This document shows positions 27,731 to 37,113 of a DNA stretch of 64,000 bases, piece after piece (positions within the stretch are counted from its first letter, which is position 1; every line of letters starts with the position of its first letter). The translations under genes were made by a program, and so were the position numbers. Origin of the DNA: Jiella pelagia (lineage in GTDB: Bacteria > Pseudomonadota > Alphaproteobacteria > Rhizobiales > Rhizobiaceae); assembly GCF_026898155.1 (NCBI RefSeq), contig NZ_CP114029.1, positions 3,886,001-3,950,000 of the forward strand. Direction: 5' to 3'. Below the pieces are notes generated by a model that was not told the DNA's origin, made no database searches, and saw nothing but the letters and a program-made list of their open reading frames with translations.

Positions 27731-28784
27731 ATGTGCGACCGTGACGGCCTGTTTTACGAGAAGTTCTCGCGACGCTCGCTTCTGAAGACCGGCATGGCCG
27801 GGGCGGCGGCGATCACGGTTCCCGCCAGCCTCGGCGCACTGCTCTCACCCGCCCGCGCGGCCGAGACGACGATTCGCGCCACGCACGGCACGGGCTTTTG
27901 CAATCTCGGCATTTTCCTGAGCGAGGCGCGCGGGATGACGCTGGAAGACGGCGTCGAACTCGAATTCGTCGTCACGCCATCGAACGCCGAGATCACCACC
28001 ATGTTCGGTGCGGGGCTCGTGGACATGTCGATGATCCCATACTCGAACTTCATGACGCTCTACGACGCCGGCGCACCGGTCAAGATCATCGCGGGCGGCG
28101 GTGTCGAAGGTTGCATCATGATCGGCAGCGACGGGATGAAGTCGGCCGAGGATCTTCGCGGCAAGACCGTCGGCACCTTCCAGGCGGACACGCTCGAAGT
28201 GCTTCCCTACGACTACCTGCGGGCTGCGGGCATGAGCTTCAGGGATGTCGACGTGCGGTACATGAACACCTCGCCGGAACTGGCGCAGGCCTTCATCGCC
28301 GGCGCCCTCGACGCGATCTGCCATATCGAGCCCTACGCCACCCAATGCCTGAAGAGCCGGGAGGGCGCAGTCGTCCTGTCCGACGGCACCGACGTCTACA
28401 GCCCCGGCTATGCCGACTGCGTGCTGGCGGCGCGCACGCCGCTGCTCGAATCCAATCCGGCTGCGGTCAAGGCGGTGATCAAGTCGCTGATGAAGGCGCA
28501 GTTCGAGGCCGAGAACAACATGCAGGCGGCGCTCGAGGACACGGTGGGCAAATACTACAAGACGACGATGGAAGCGGCGGAAGACGCGGCCAGCAAGCAG
28601 CCGGTCGTCGTCGATCAGCGCGATCAGACCGACTTCATCATCAATCGCGGCCGCTCGATGCAGGAGCCTCGGCTACATCGAGAACATGCCCGACAAGAAC
28701 GCCTTCGACTGGAGCTACCTGGAAGAGGTGATCTCCGAGAATGCTGATCTCTACGGCTCGCTGCAGCGCAAGTCCGCCGCCTGA
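27731..28784 (+). CDS. ABC transporter substrate-binding protein, NMT1/SsuA type, one frameshift
   Basis: This is a periplasmic binding protein of the NMT1/THI5-SsuA class, restored length 350 residues. It has a twin-arginine-type signal (SRRSLLKTGMAG, cleavage near ARAAE at about 46). Then come THGTGFCNLGIFLSEARGM, SMIPYSNFMTLYDAGAPVKI and LRGKTVGTFQADTLEVLPYD, which line the ligand cleft in this family. One extra base at 28667 (GAG-C-CTC, 28664-28670) breaks codon about 312. Without it the C-terminus reads LGYIENMPDKNAFDWSYLEE and stops at 28782-28784. GAAGGAGA is the RBS. It heads a transporter operon that continues into several hydrolases. Confidence 0.85.
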
Positions 28785-28853
28785 GGCGACTGGTGGGCGG
28801 CAAGGCGCCGTCCACCATCGGCCTGTCTTCAACTTGAAAGAAGGTGATTCCGG

Positions 28854-29744
28854 ATGCTTGTGACAGCGCGCGCGCGGATGATGCGCGGCACGCGGCGACT
28901 GGGCGTCGCGCTCCCGATCGAGAACCTGGCGAAGTACACCCAGTTCGGTTGGGCGGTGGCCTCCATCGGCCTGTTTGCCGGACTTTGGGAACTGGCCTGG
29001 GCGCTCGGCTATGCCAACCCACTGCTCCTGCCGCCGCCCCACATCTTTCTGTCCAACATGAGCCGGACGCTCAGCTATTTCGACAATAGCGACGCCATCG
29101 GCGGAACGGCGGCCAGCAGTGGTCTCGTCGGGCTGCTCATGACCTGTGTCTTCACGACCCTGCGCGTCGTCACCGGCCTTGCGCTGGGCTTCGTCTTGGG
29201 GGTCGCAGCCGGCGCCCTGATCCATTACGTGACGCTCGCGCGGAACCTTCTGACGCCGCTGATCCTCCTGCTTGCCCCGATTTCGCCGGTTGCCTGGCTG
29301 CCGGTCTCGATCTTCCTCTTCGGGATCGGGAACGTGCCGGCGATCTTCCTCGTCTTCATCACCCTGTTCTTCGCCATCACCCTTTCCACGGTGGCGCAGC
29401 TCGAGACGGTGCCGCGAAGCTATCTGAACGTGGCACGGATCATGGGAGCTTCGGAGCGCCAGACGTTCCTGCGCGTGGTTCTTCCTTCCATCCTTCCGAG
29501 CCTTTTCGTCACCCTGCGGCTCAACCTCTTCGCGGCCTGGATGGTCGTCCTGATCGCCGAAGCGGTGGGCGTCGGCTCCGGGCTCGGCCAGATCACGTCG
29601 GTCGCGCGGTCGACCTTCAACGCCCAGCTGACCTTCTTCACCATGGGGATCATCGGCCTGTTGGGATTCTTCTTCGACTGGTCGCTGCGTCAGATCCAGG
29701 CTCGGCTGCTTTGGTGGGTCGCCCCGAATGGAGGTCGTCGATGA
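28854..29744 (+). CDS. ABC transporter permease, SsuC/TauC type
   Basis: This 296-residue inner-membrane permease has about six helices and the EAA loop YLNVARIMGASERQTFLRVVL. The RBS GAAAGAAGG precedes ATG 28854. Its stop overlaps the ATPase start by ATGA. It forms the channel for the NMT1-like binding protein upstream. The frame is intact. Confidence 0.88.
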   Translation: MLVTARARMMRGTRRLGVALPIENLAKYTQFGWAVASIGLFAGLWELAWALGYANPLLLPPPHIFLSNMSRTLSYFDNSDAIGGTAASSGLVGLLMTCVFTTLRVVTGLALGFVLGVAAGALIHYVTLARNLLTPLILLLAPISPVAWLPVSIFLFGIGNVPAIFLVFITLFFAITLSTVAQLETVPRSYLNVARIMGASERQTFLRVVLPSILPSLFVTLRLNLFAAWMVVLIAEAVGVGSGLGQITSVARSTFNAQLTFFTMGIIGLLGFFFDWSLRQIQARLLWWVAPNGGRR

Positions 29745-30529
29745 GCGCCGAGACCGTCACCCTGCAGCATGTCGGCAAGACCTGGTGCCCGGTCGGACGC
29801 CCGTCGGTCGAGGCGCTGCGCGACTTCAGCATCGACATCGAACCGGGAGAGTTCATCGTCCTGCTCGGGCCTTCGGGCTGCGGAAAGTCGACCCTTCTCT
29901 ACATGCTCGCCGGGCTGGAAGACATTTCCACCGGAACCATTCGCGAAGGCGGGCGGGAGATCACCGGTCCCTCGCCGGATCGCGGCCTGATCTTCCAGGA
30001 AGCCGCGCTCTTTCCCTGGCTGACGATCGCACAGAACGTCTCGTTCGGCCTGTCGATCCAGGGACTCGGGTCGAAGGAGTGCGAACAGCGGGCCCGCGAA
30101 CTCCTGCGCTCCGTCGGGCTCGGCGGGTTGATGGACAAGAAGCCGGACGAGCTTTCCGGCGGCATGCGCCAGCGCGCGGCCTGTGCCCGAGCCCTTGCCA
30201 TGCGGCCGAAGCTCCTGATGATGGACGAACCCTTTGCCGCCCTCGACGTCCAGACCCGCGCCAAGATGCAGGACTTCCTGCTGCAGCTTTGGCAAGACAG
30301 CGGCGCCTCGATCGTCCTCGTCACCCATTCCATCGACGAGGCCATCGCGCTGGCCGACCGCGTCGTCGTCTTCACCGCCCGCCCTGGAACCGTGAAGACG
30401 ATCGTTCCGATCGACATTCCTCGCCCGCGCGCCTCCCGCGACCCGCGCGTGCATGAGCTACGCGACCAATTCACCGAACTGCTCGCCGACGAGGTCGATC
30501 GCGCCTTCGCCGAGCAGGAGGCGCTTTGA
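29741..30529 (+). CDS. ABC transporter ATP-binding protein, SsuB/TauB type
   Basis: This is a 262-residue ATPase with Walker A GPSGCGKST, Q-loop LIFQEAALFPW, signature LSGGMRQR, Walker B LLMMDEPFAALD and switch His (LVTHSIDEAI). ATG 29741 overlaps the permease stop (ATGA). It energises the NMT1-like importer. The nitrilase-type gene follows 17 bases later, so it is probably one transcript. Confidence 0.9.
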   Translation: MSAETVTLQHVGKTWCPVGRPSVEALRDFSIDIEPGEFIVLLGPSGCGKSTLLYMLAGLEDISTGTIREGGREITGPSPDRGLIFQEAALFPWLTIAQNVSFGLSIQGLGSKECEQRARELLRSVGLGGLMDKKPDELSGGMRQRAACARALAMRPKLLMMDEPFAALDVQTRAKMQDFLLQLWQDSGASIVLVTHSIDEAIALADRVVVFTARPGTVKTIVPIDIPRPRASRDPRVHELRDQFTELLADEVDRAFAEQEAL

Positions 30530-30546
30530 GTGCCGGGTGAAGTCAT

Positions 30547-31377
30547 TTGAAGATCGGAGCAGTTTCGGTGGGGCCGAGCTGCGGCCGGGCAGCGGATCTG
30601 CTCGACGCGGCGGAACGGTCGGTGTGCGAGCTGGCAGGGCAGGGGGTGGCCCTGGTCGTCCTGCCGGAGCTTTTCGCGCTTCCCTATTACGCTGAAAGCG
30701 ATCCCGCCGGTTGGCGGGACGTGGCCGAGGACATGGACGGGCCGACCGTATCCTGGGCGGTGGAACTTGCCGCGCGAAAAGACGTCGCGCTCGTCTTCGG
30801 CTTGTGTCTGGCCGGCCGGCCGGATGAGAAGCCTGCGAACGCCGCCGTTCTCGTCGCGCCGGGCCAACCGCCTCGGGTCGTCGCAGAGAAGGTTCATCTT
30901 CCCCCAAGAGGTCCGAGCGGCTTCGGGGAGGTCGACCATTTCCGCAGTTCGGACCCGACGGTGCGGACCTTCGACTATCGCGGCTTTTGCTTTGCGGTGC
31001 TCATCTGCTTCGATCGCCGCTTCCCCGAGAGCTGGCGGGCGGCTGCGCGTGCCGGCGCCGAGATCGTGCTGATCCCGGTGGCCGGTCCGGCCGATACGGA
31101 CCCGCTCGGCCAGTTCGAGGCGGAACTGCGCACCCATGCCCGCGCCAATGCGGTCTACGCGCTGTCCGCCGCGCGCTTCGGGACGGAGACTGTGACCGGA
31201 ACTCCCGTTCGCCACGACGGCGAGACCATGGCCGTTACGCCTCTCGGGGAGCGTCTGGCGAGCAGAGGGACGGCGGTCGTCGCTCTGTCTGCCGACGCGC
31301 TCTCCGCCGCCCGAAATCGCAATCCCACCCACCGACTGAACCGCTTCACACCTGCCCGAGGATACCAAGATGTCTGA
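30547..31377 (+). CDS. Carbon-nitrogen hydrolase (nitrilase superfamily)
   Basis: This is a 276-residue cytoplasmic enzyme with the Glu-Lys-Cys triad: LVVLPELFALPYY, VVAEKVHLPPRG and VLICFDRRFPESW. Relatives include amidases, N-carbamoyl-D-amino-acid hydrolases and beta-ureidopropionases, all releasing ammonia from C-N bonds. The start appears to be TTG at 30547. It overlaps the following amidohydrolase by 8 bases. In the setting of allantoate/carbamoyl hydrolases downstream, a ureido- or carbamoyl-compound is a likely substrate. Confidence 0.85.
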   Translation: MKIGAVSVGPSCGRAADLLDAAERSVCELAGQGVALVVLPELFALPYYAESDPAGWRDVAEDMDGPTVSWAVELAARKDVALVFGLCLAGRPDEKPANAAVLVAPGQPPRVVAEKVHLPPRGPSGFGEVDHFRSSDPTVRTFDYRGFCFAVLICFDRRFPESWRAAARAGAEIVLIPVAGPADTDPLGQFEAELRTHARANAVYALSAARFGTETVTGTPVRHDGETMAVTPLGERLASRGTAVVALSADALSAARNRNPTHRLNRFTPARGYQDV

Positions 31378-32908
31378 GTTGATCGTCGCTGCACGCTGGA
31401 TCGTGACTGGTGTACGTGACCGCTATACGCCCGAAATCGTCGAAGACGGGGCTGTTCTGGCGCGTGATGGGGTGATCGTGAAAGTCGGCACCCGTGAGGA
31501 TGTCGAGCGCGAAGCGCCTGGCGCGGAGGTTCTCGACTATGGCGACCACGTCATGCTGCCGGGCTTCGTCAACGCGCACCATCACGTCGGACTGACGCCA
31601 CTGCAACTCGGATCGCCCGACCTGCCGCTGGAGCTCTGGTTTGCCGGTCGCATTCCGGCCCGGCGGATCGATCTGTATCTCGACACGCTCTATTCCGCCT
31701 TCGAGATGATCGCGTCGGGCATCACCACCGTCAGCCACATCCATGGCTGGATGGTCGGTGGCTACGAAGCCCTGCACGGCGGGGCGACGAAGGTCCTCGA
31801 CGCCTATCGCGCCATCGGCATGCGGGCGTCCTATTCCTATGCGGTGCGCGAGCAGAACCGGCTCGTCTACGAGGCGGACGAGGATTTCTGCGCGAGACTG
31901 CCCGAGCCGCTGCGCTCCGACCTTGGCAAGTATCTCGCCTCCCAGGCCATGCCATTCGAGAGCCATATGAAGCTCTTCGACGAGTTGACCGGCGAGAACG
32001 AGGGCCAGAGGCTGACCCGCATCCAGCTTGCGCCGGCGAACCTTCACTGGATGAGCGACGACGGACTAGTCGAAATGGCGAAGCGCTCGCGCGAAACCGG
32101 CGCGCCGATGCACATGCACCTCGTCGAAACCGCCTACCAGAAGGAATATGCGCGCCGGCGCACCGGCAAGACGGCCTTGCGCCATCTCTACGATCTTGGC
32201 GTGCTCAGCCCCCGCATGACGCTCGGGCATGGGGTGTGGCTCAACGAGGAGGATGTGGACATCGCGGCCGAAACCGGCACTTGCGTCTGCCACAACTGCT
32301 CGTCCAACTTCCGGCTGCGATCGGGCGTCGCGCCCCTCAACGCTTTCGAGGCCAAGGGCCTCAATGTCGGCATGGGGCTCGACGAGGCCGGCATCAACGA
32401 TGATCGCGACATGCTTCAGGAACTGCGGCTCGTCTTGCGCGCCCACCGCACCCCCGGCATGGACGACGCCGTTCCCACCTGTCCGCAGGTCCTCAAGATG
32501 GCGACCGAGGCAGGCGCGAAGACCACCGCCTTCGGGACGGAAATCGGACGTCTCGAAAAGGGTCGCTTCCTCGACGCCGTTCTCATCAACTGGAAGACGG
32601 CGACCTACCCCTTCCAGGATCCAGACATGCCGATGCTCGACGCCGTGATGCAGCGGGCGAAGACGAATGCGGTCGATGCCGTTCTCGTCGACGGAAAGAC
32701 GATCTACGAGAACGGCAAATTCGCCAACGTCGACCGGGACGCGGTTCTGGAGGAAATCGCCCAGATCCTCAGCAAGCCTCGCAGTGATGACGATATCCGC
32801 CGACGCAAGCTCGGCCAGGATGTCTACCCGCACGTGAAGACGTTCTACGACGGCTATCTCGACGGCGAGAGCCGCGAGCCGTTCTACCAGCCGTCGTCGC
32901 GGATCTGA
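31370..32908 (+). CDS. Amidohydrolase (cytosine deaminase / TrzA-like metal-dependent hydrolase)
   Basis: The product is 512 residues with complete metal-site motifs: GFVNAHHHVGLT (HxH), PMHMHLVETAYQ, MTLGHGVWLNEEDV and GMGLDEAGINDDRD for the late Asp. The composite beta domain is formed by residues 1-60 and about 400-460. About 40 extra C-terminal residues (YPHVKTFYDGYLDGESREPF) are not typical of the core family. Members deaminate or hydrolyse cytosine, guanine, melamine or related rings. It is in-frame and overlaps the nitrilase-type gene. The N-heterocycle role is inferred from family and neighbours. Confidence 0.87.
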   Translation: MSELIVAARWIVTGVRDRYTPEIVEDGAVLARDGVIVKVGTREDVEREAPGAEVLDYGDHVMLPGFVNAHHHVGLTPLQLGSPDLPLELWFAGRIPARRIDLYLDTLYSAFEMIASGITTVSHIHGWMVGGYEALHGGATKVLDAYRAIGMRASYSYAVREQNRLVYEADEDFCARLPEPLRSDLGKYLASQAMPFESHMKLFDELTGENEGQRLTRIQLAPANLHWMSDDGLVEMAKRSRETGAPMHMHLVETAYQKEYARRRTGKTALRHLYDLGVLSPRMTLGHGVWLNEEDVDIAAETGTCVCHNCSSNFRLRSGVAPLNAFEAKGLNVGMGLDEAGINDDRDMLQELRLVLRAHRTPGMDDAVPTCPQVLKMATEAGAKTTAFGTEIGRLEKGRFLDAVLINWKTATYPFQDPDMPMLDAVMQRAKTNAVDAVLVDGKTIYENGKFANVDRDAVLEEIAQILSKPRSDDDIRRRKLGQDVYPHVKTFYDGYLDGESREPFYQPSSRI

Positions 32909-32912
32909 TCCG

Positions 32913-34220
32913 GTGGCCGTCGCGCAAGAAGCTCGGACTCTTCCTTCGGCGTTCGCGAGTTCGGCACCACCGGACGCAGCGCGGCGCGTCATGGCGCGCC
33001 TGGACGCGTTGGCGCTCGTTTCGCAGGAGGAGGGGAGGCTGACGAGAACCTACCTCTCAGAAGCGCATCGCCAGGCGGTCGATCTGGTTTCCCGGTGGAT
33101 GCGGGAAGCCGGCATGAGCGTCAGGCTCGATGATGCGGCGACTCTGATTGGACGGTACGACCCCGGTTCGGGAGAATTCGCGGGCCGGCGGACCCTCCTC
33201 CTCGGCTCGCATCTCGACACCGTGCGCGACGCGGGCCGGTATGACGGCATGCTCGGCGTGGTGACGGCCATCGAGGCGGTTCGGGAGCTGGCGCAGGAAC
33301 AACAGGAGCTGCCCTTCGCGATCGAGGTTCTCGCCTTCGGGGACGAGGAGGGCGTGCGTTTCCCGCGCACGCTCACCGGCTCGCGCGCCGCGGCGGGCGC
33401 CCTTGCGCCGGACGATCTTTCCGCATGCGACGCAGATGGCATCACGCTGGCGGACGCGCTCCGCAACTTTGGCTGCGATCCAGACCGGATCGCGGAGGCG
33501 ACCCGCAAGCGCGAAGACCTCATCGGCTATGTCGAGCTGCACATCGAGCAGGGGCGGGTGCTGGAGAAGGCCGGTCGCGCCCTTGGTCTGGTTTCCGGCA
33601 TCAGCGGCGCCAAGCGCGCTCGGTTCGTCCTGAAGGGCAAGGTCGGCCATGCCGGCACGACTGCGATGGATGATCGCCGGGACGCTCTGACCTGCGCCGC
33701 GGAGATGATCCTTGCGATCGAGCGCCGTGCGAGCGAGACCGACGGGCTGGTGATGACCGTCGGAACGCTTGAACTGGCTGGGGCGGGCGTCAACGTCGTT
33801 CCGGGAGCGGTCGGGTTCAGTCTGGATCTGCGTGCTTTCGACGACGCCATCCGCGAGCGGGAATACGAGGCGGTCGTCGCTGACTGCGAGGCGATTGCGG
33901 CACGACGGCGGGTGAGCATCAGAGCAGAGGTGTTCTACGAGGAGACGACCGTTCCCTGCGAACAGGCTCTGGTCGCGACATTGAAGAAGGTTCTTGCGCA
34001 ACGGGGCGAAGATGATGCGCTGTCCCTGCCGAGCATGGCAGGCCATGATGGTTTGGCCATGGCGCGGATCTGTCCGATAGCAATGCTCTTCGTCCGATGC
34101 CGCGACGGGGCCAGCCATTCTCCGGACGAGCATGTGGATCTTGAGGATATTGCGGCGTCGGTAGAAGCGCTCACCGGGTTCGTCCGCCAGCTGGGCCATC
34201 AGTTCCGCGCCGAGGCATGA
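32913..34220 (+). CDS. M20-family Zn hydrolase, allantoate amidohydrolase / N-carbamoyl-L-amino-acid hydrolase type
   Basis: The product is 435 residues from a GTG start 4 bases after the previous stop. The binuclear metal site is visible: LLGSHLDTVRDAGRYDG, FGDEEGVRFP, YVELHIEQGRVLEKAG, GKVGHAGTTAM and ASHSPDEHVDL. AllC/HyuC/PydC-type enzymes split allantoate, N-carbamoyl amino acids or N-carbamoyl-beta-alanine to ammonia, CO2 and the product. Which one cannot be told from sequence alone. It follows the amidohydrolase in one transcription unit and supports a purine, pyrimidine or hydantoin breakdown route. Confidence 0.88.
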   Translation: MAVAQEARTLPSAFASSAPPDAARRVMARLDALALVSQEEGRLTRTYLSEAHRQAVDLVSRWMREAGMSVRLDDAATLIGRYDPGSGEFAGRRTLLLGSHLDTVRDAGRYDGMLGVVTAIEAVRELAQEQQELPFAIEVLAFGDEEGVRFPRTLTGSRAAAGALAPDDLSACDADGITLADALRNFGCDPDRIAEATRKREDLIGYVELHIEQGRVLEKAGRALGLVSGISGAKRARFVLKGKVGHAGTTAMDDRRDALTCAAEMILAIERRASETDGLVMTVGTLELAGAGVNVVPGAVGFSLDLRAFDDAIREREYEAVVADCEAIAARRRVSIRAEVFYEETTVPCEQALVATLKKVLAQRGEDDALSLPSMAGHDGLAMARICPIAMLFVRCRDGASHSPDEHVDLEDIAASVEALTGFVRQLGHQFRAEA

Positions 34221-34309
34221 GCGAAGCTGCCCGATGTTGAGACATTCGAACGCGAGGTGTATCGCCTTCCATGCCGGTCGACGCACCACGCCATGAACGA
34301 TCAAGCCTG

Positions 34310-35236
34310 ATGACCACCATCTTCCCCAGCCAGCCTCGCGATCTTCGTGGCTATGGCCACGATGATCCGGCCGTGTCCTGGCCGAACGGAGCTGCGCTCG
34401 CCGTTTCCTTCGTCGTCAATGTCGAGGAGGGGGCCGAGCGCAATCTTCTCGATGGCGACGAGCGCAACGAGGGCATCTACGAGGCGCGCGAAGAGGTGAT
34501 CGGGGCCGTCGATCCCTGCATGACCAGCCATTACGACTATGGCCCGCGCGCCGGGTACCGGCGGATCCGCGACGCGCTCGGTCGTTTCGGCGCGAGAGCG
34601 ACCTTCTCCACCTGCGGTCGCGCAGCCGAACGTTTGCCATGGCTCCTGCGTGACGCGGTTTCGAACGGCCACGAGATCGGCTGTCATGGCTGGCGGTGGG
34701 AAACCCATGCCGGCATGCCGATCGAACAGGAGCGGGACATCATCGCCCGCACCCATGCGGCGATCGGCAAGGCGGCCGGCGTTGCGCCGGTCGGGTGGCA
34801 TACGCGATCGGCCTCCACCGAAAATACCCGCCGGCTGTTGATCGAGCACGGCGGCTTTCTCTACGACTCCGACGCCTATGACGACGATCTGCCCTACGCG
34901 GTCGAGCATGGCGGGCGCCGGCACATGGTGCTTCCCTACGCTTTCGACACGAACGACATGCGATTCCAGCCGGGCGGCGGTTTCGTTCAGGGCGAGGATT
35001 TCACGCGCTATTGCCTCGCCGCCTTCGATCGCCTGCGCCGGGAAGGCCAGAGCGCTCCGCGGATGCTGTCGATCGGCCTGCATCTGCGCATCATCGGCAG
35101 ACCGGCCAGGATCGATGCGCTCGAGCGGCTGGTCGAAGCGATCGCACGCTCGGGCGAAGCCTGGATCGCGCCGCGGGCCGAGATCGCCCGTCACTGGCGC
35201 CAAGCGATCGGTCTGCCGGAATGGCAGCCTTGCTGA
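34310..35236 (+). CDS. Polysaccharide deacetylase-family protein, PuuE allantoinase-like
   Basis: The product is 308 residues starting MTTIFPSQPRDLRGYGHDDP, close to the start of PuuE-type allantoinases. Other shared segments are VVNVEEGAERNLLDGDE, ATFSTCGRAAERLPWLLRDA, HEIGCHGWRWETHAGM and LPYAFDTNDMRF. PuuE opens the hydantoin ring of allantoin to allantoate, the substrate of AllC-type enzymes, which fits the gene just upstream. The ATG at 34310 is chosen over one 39 bases earlier because the family homology starts there. It closes the nitrogen-heterocycle gene group on this strand. Confidence 0.85.
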   Translation: MTTIFPSQPRDLRGYGHDDPAVSWPNGAALAVSFVVNVEEGAERNLLDGDERNEGIYEAREEVIGAVDPCMTSHYDYGPRAGYRRIRDALGRFGARATFSTCGRAAERLPWLLRDAVSNGHEIGCHGWRWETHAGMPIEQERDIIARTHAAIGKAAGVAPVGWHTRSASTENTRRLLIEHGGFLYDSDAYDDDLPYAVEHGGRRHMVLPYAFDTNDMRFQPGGGFVQGEDFTRYCLAAFDRLRREGQSAPRMLSIGLHLRIIGRPARIDALERLVEAIARSGEAWIAPRAEIARHWRQAIGLPEWQPC

Positions 35237-35513
35237 TCAGGTCGGGCACAACTGATCGGTTCGGCAACAGCCACGGGGCGGCTGTTTACGCTTCTCGTCC
35301 GGGGGCTGTTCTGTGAGTGCACGGCCCGAGCCGCAAAACCGGACTGATCCGGCTTCATCGTGTCCTCGACGAGAACGTTCAATCAGCGTTGACGGGGCCG
35401 AGCCGTAGAGTCTGTCTTTTCCACTGCCAACGCGCGCCGAGACATCGTCCGGGGCACTGTTCCTCCTGCGCTTGCCGTGCTTGCTGATCTGCTGGGCCGA
35501 TTGGCCGCGGCGC

Positions 35514-36161
35514 CTATGGTCCTTCGATGTCGAAGGAGCGGAGGAAGCGCGCGATCGCGCGGTCGATCTCGTGCTGTGGATCGCCCGGAACCGGCATCTG
35601 GTAGATGTGCTGGCGGATGCCGAGATAGACGATGCCGCCATGAAGCGACCAGAGATCCTCCAGCGTCGGCTCCGCGGTGTTGGGCGCAGCCATGCGAACC
35701 TCTTCCAGGATGGGCTCAAGCAACGTCTTGCTCAGGTGATTGAGATAGCGCTTGTTCAGTTCGGCCCCGGCGAGGCCGGAGAACATGAAGATGCGCATCC
35801 AGTCGTGGTCGAAGATGCGGCTGCCATAGTCGCGATAGAAGATCGACATGCGCTCGCCGATCGGTCGTGACCGGTCGCCGATCAGTGCCGGCCAATCCGG
35901 CGAGATGCGCTCCAGATAGACGCGGGCATAGACCGCCTCGATCAGATCCTGCTTGGTTTCGAAGTATTTGAAGATCAGCGACTGCGTGACGCCGAGGCGC
36001 TTCGCCAGTTCCCGGGTCTTTCCGTCGAGCCCGACCTCGGCGAAGAAACGCACCGCCGTGTCGACGATCTGTTGCTGGCGCTCCTCGGGCGGGAGGCGCC
36101 GCCGATCCGTCTCGAGGCGGGCTCCGGCCCTCTCCGTTCCGACCATTGCAGTTCCATTCAT
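35514..36161 (-). CDS. TetR-family transcriptional regulator
   Basis: The HTH lies at about residues 25-70 (QIVDTAVRFFAEVGLDGKTR, ELAKRLGVTQSLIFKYFETK), followed by a helical ligand domain with a TetR_C-type end (HGGIVYLGIRQHIYQ). ATG 36161 is preceded by GGAG at the right distance. It is divergent from the molybdenum hydroxylase operon, and the region between has paired inverted repeats, so it probably represses that operon and itself. About 280 bases downstream (35237-35513) hold no gene. Confidence 0.87.
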   Translation of the reverse strand: MNGTAMVGTERAGARLETDRRRLPPEERQQQIVDTAVRFFAEVGLDGKTRELAKRLGVTQSLIFKYFETKQDLIEAVYARVYLERISPDWPALIGDRSRPIGERMSIFYRDYGSRIFDHDWMRIFMFSGLAGAELNKRYLNHLSKTLLEPILEEVRMAAPNTAEPTLEDLWSLHGGIVYLGIRQHIYQMPVPGDPQHEIDRAIARFLRSFDIEGP

Positions 36162-36180
36162 CAAATTCTCCGCCCCTCCT

Positions 36181-36249
36181 TGATCGAACGTCCGTTCTGA
36201 CGCAATATGCATTTAATGATCGTTCGATGAACAAGATCAATCGATCATT
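36181..36249. promoter_or_regulatory. Nested inverted repeats between the TetR gene and the hydroxylase operon
   Basis: AATGATCG (36215-36222) pairs with CGATCATT (36242-36249), and TGATCGAACG (36181-36190) pairs with CGTTCGATGA (36221-36230) with one or two mismatches. The repeats cover the divergent promoter region and are good TetR operator candidates. Binding by the adjacent TetR is inference. Confidence 0.5.
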
Positions 36250-36282
36250 TGGGCCTGGGAGGGCCCGTGGGAGGAGATCTTC

Positions 36283-37113
36283 ATGAAGGCTTCCATCGGA
36301 GGCTACGCGCAGGCGGAGACGGTTGCGCATGCGATTGCCCTTCTCGGCGAGGCCGGTGGCGAGGGGCGCATCCTCGCGGGTGGACAGAGCCTGGTCGCGG
36401 CGCTCAATCTGGGGACGAGCGAGGGCGACATGCTCATCGACATCGCCGGCATCGCGGCGCTGCGAGGCGTCAAGCTCGATGGCGACCGGCTGGTGATCGG
36501 GGCGCTGACACGTCACTGCGACCTCGTCCGCGATCCGCTTGTCGGCGAACACGCGCCGCTCTTTGCCAAGGCCGCACCGCTTGTCGCCCACGACGCGATC
36601 CGAAATCGCGGCACCATCGGCGGCTCCCTCGCTTATGCCGATCCGGCCGCCGAATATCCGGCCTGCGCCATCGCGCTCGACGCGGCAATCATTTTGGAAG
36701 GGCCGGACGGGACGCGCGAGATCCCGGCTCGCGACTTCTTCACGGGTCTCTTCGAAACGGCCAGGGCGGAGGGCGAAATCCTCACCGCGATCACAGTGCC
36801 GAAGGCGCAAGACGGCGAGCGGCACGTCATTCGCGAGGGCACGCGCCGGGCCGGCGACTATGCGCTGGCAGGCCTTGCCGTCGTCATGCGCGACGGCCGG
36901 CATCGGATCGGCGCCTTCGGCCTCGGTGATCGGCCGCTTCTTTGCCAGGGCGCGATGGCAGCTCTGGATCAGGGCGACGTCGACGGCGCGGTCACGGCGC
37001 TTGCGCAGGATGTCGATCCGCCGAGCGACGCTCAGGCAAGCGCTTCCTACCGACGCCATCTTGCCGGCGTCCTCCTTCGCCGGATCGCCGCGGACCTCGG
37101 AGTGGCCCCATGA
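36283..37113 (+). CDS. Molybdenum hydroxylase FAD-binding subunit (CoxM/XdhB-like)
   Basis: This is the 276-residue medium subunit of a xanthine dehydrogenase/CO dehydrogenase-type enzyme. FAD motifs are RILAGGQSLVAALN (about residue 30) and RNRGTIGGSLAYADPAAEYP (about 107-126), the two Gly-rich loops that wrap the flavin. GGGAGGAGA is a strong RBS. Its stop overlaps the iron-sulfur subunit start (ATGA). The three subunits in order FAD, 2Fe-2S and Mo form a CoxMSL-type operon. Confidence 0.9.
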   Translation: MKASIGGYAQAETVAHAIALLGEAGGEGRILAGGQSLVAALNLGTSEGDMLIDIAGIAALRGVKLDGDRLVIGALTRHCDLVRDPLVGEHAPLFAKAAPLVAHDAIRNRGTIGGSLAYADPAAEYPACAIALDAAIILEGPDGTREIPARDFFTGLFETARAEGEILTAITVPKAQDGERHVIREGTRRAGDYALAGLAVVMRDGRHRIGAFGLGDRPLLCQGAMAALDQGDVDGAVTALAQDVDPPSDAQASASYRRHLAGVLLRRIAADLGVAP

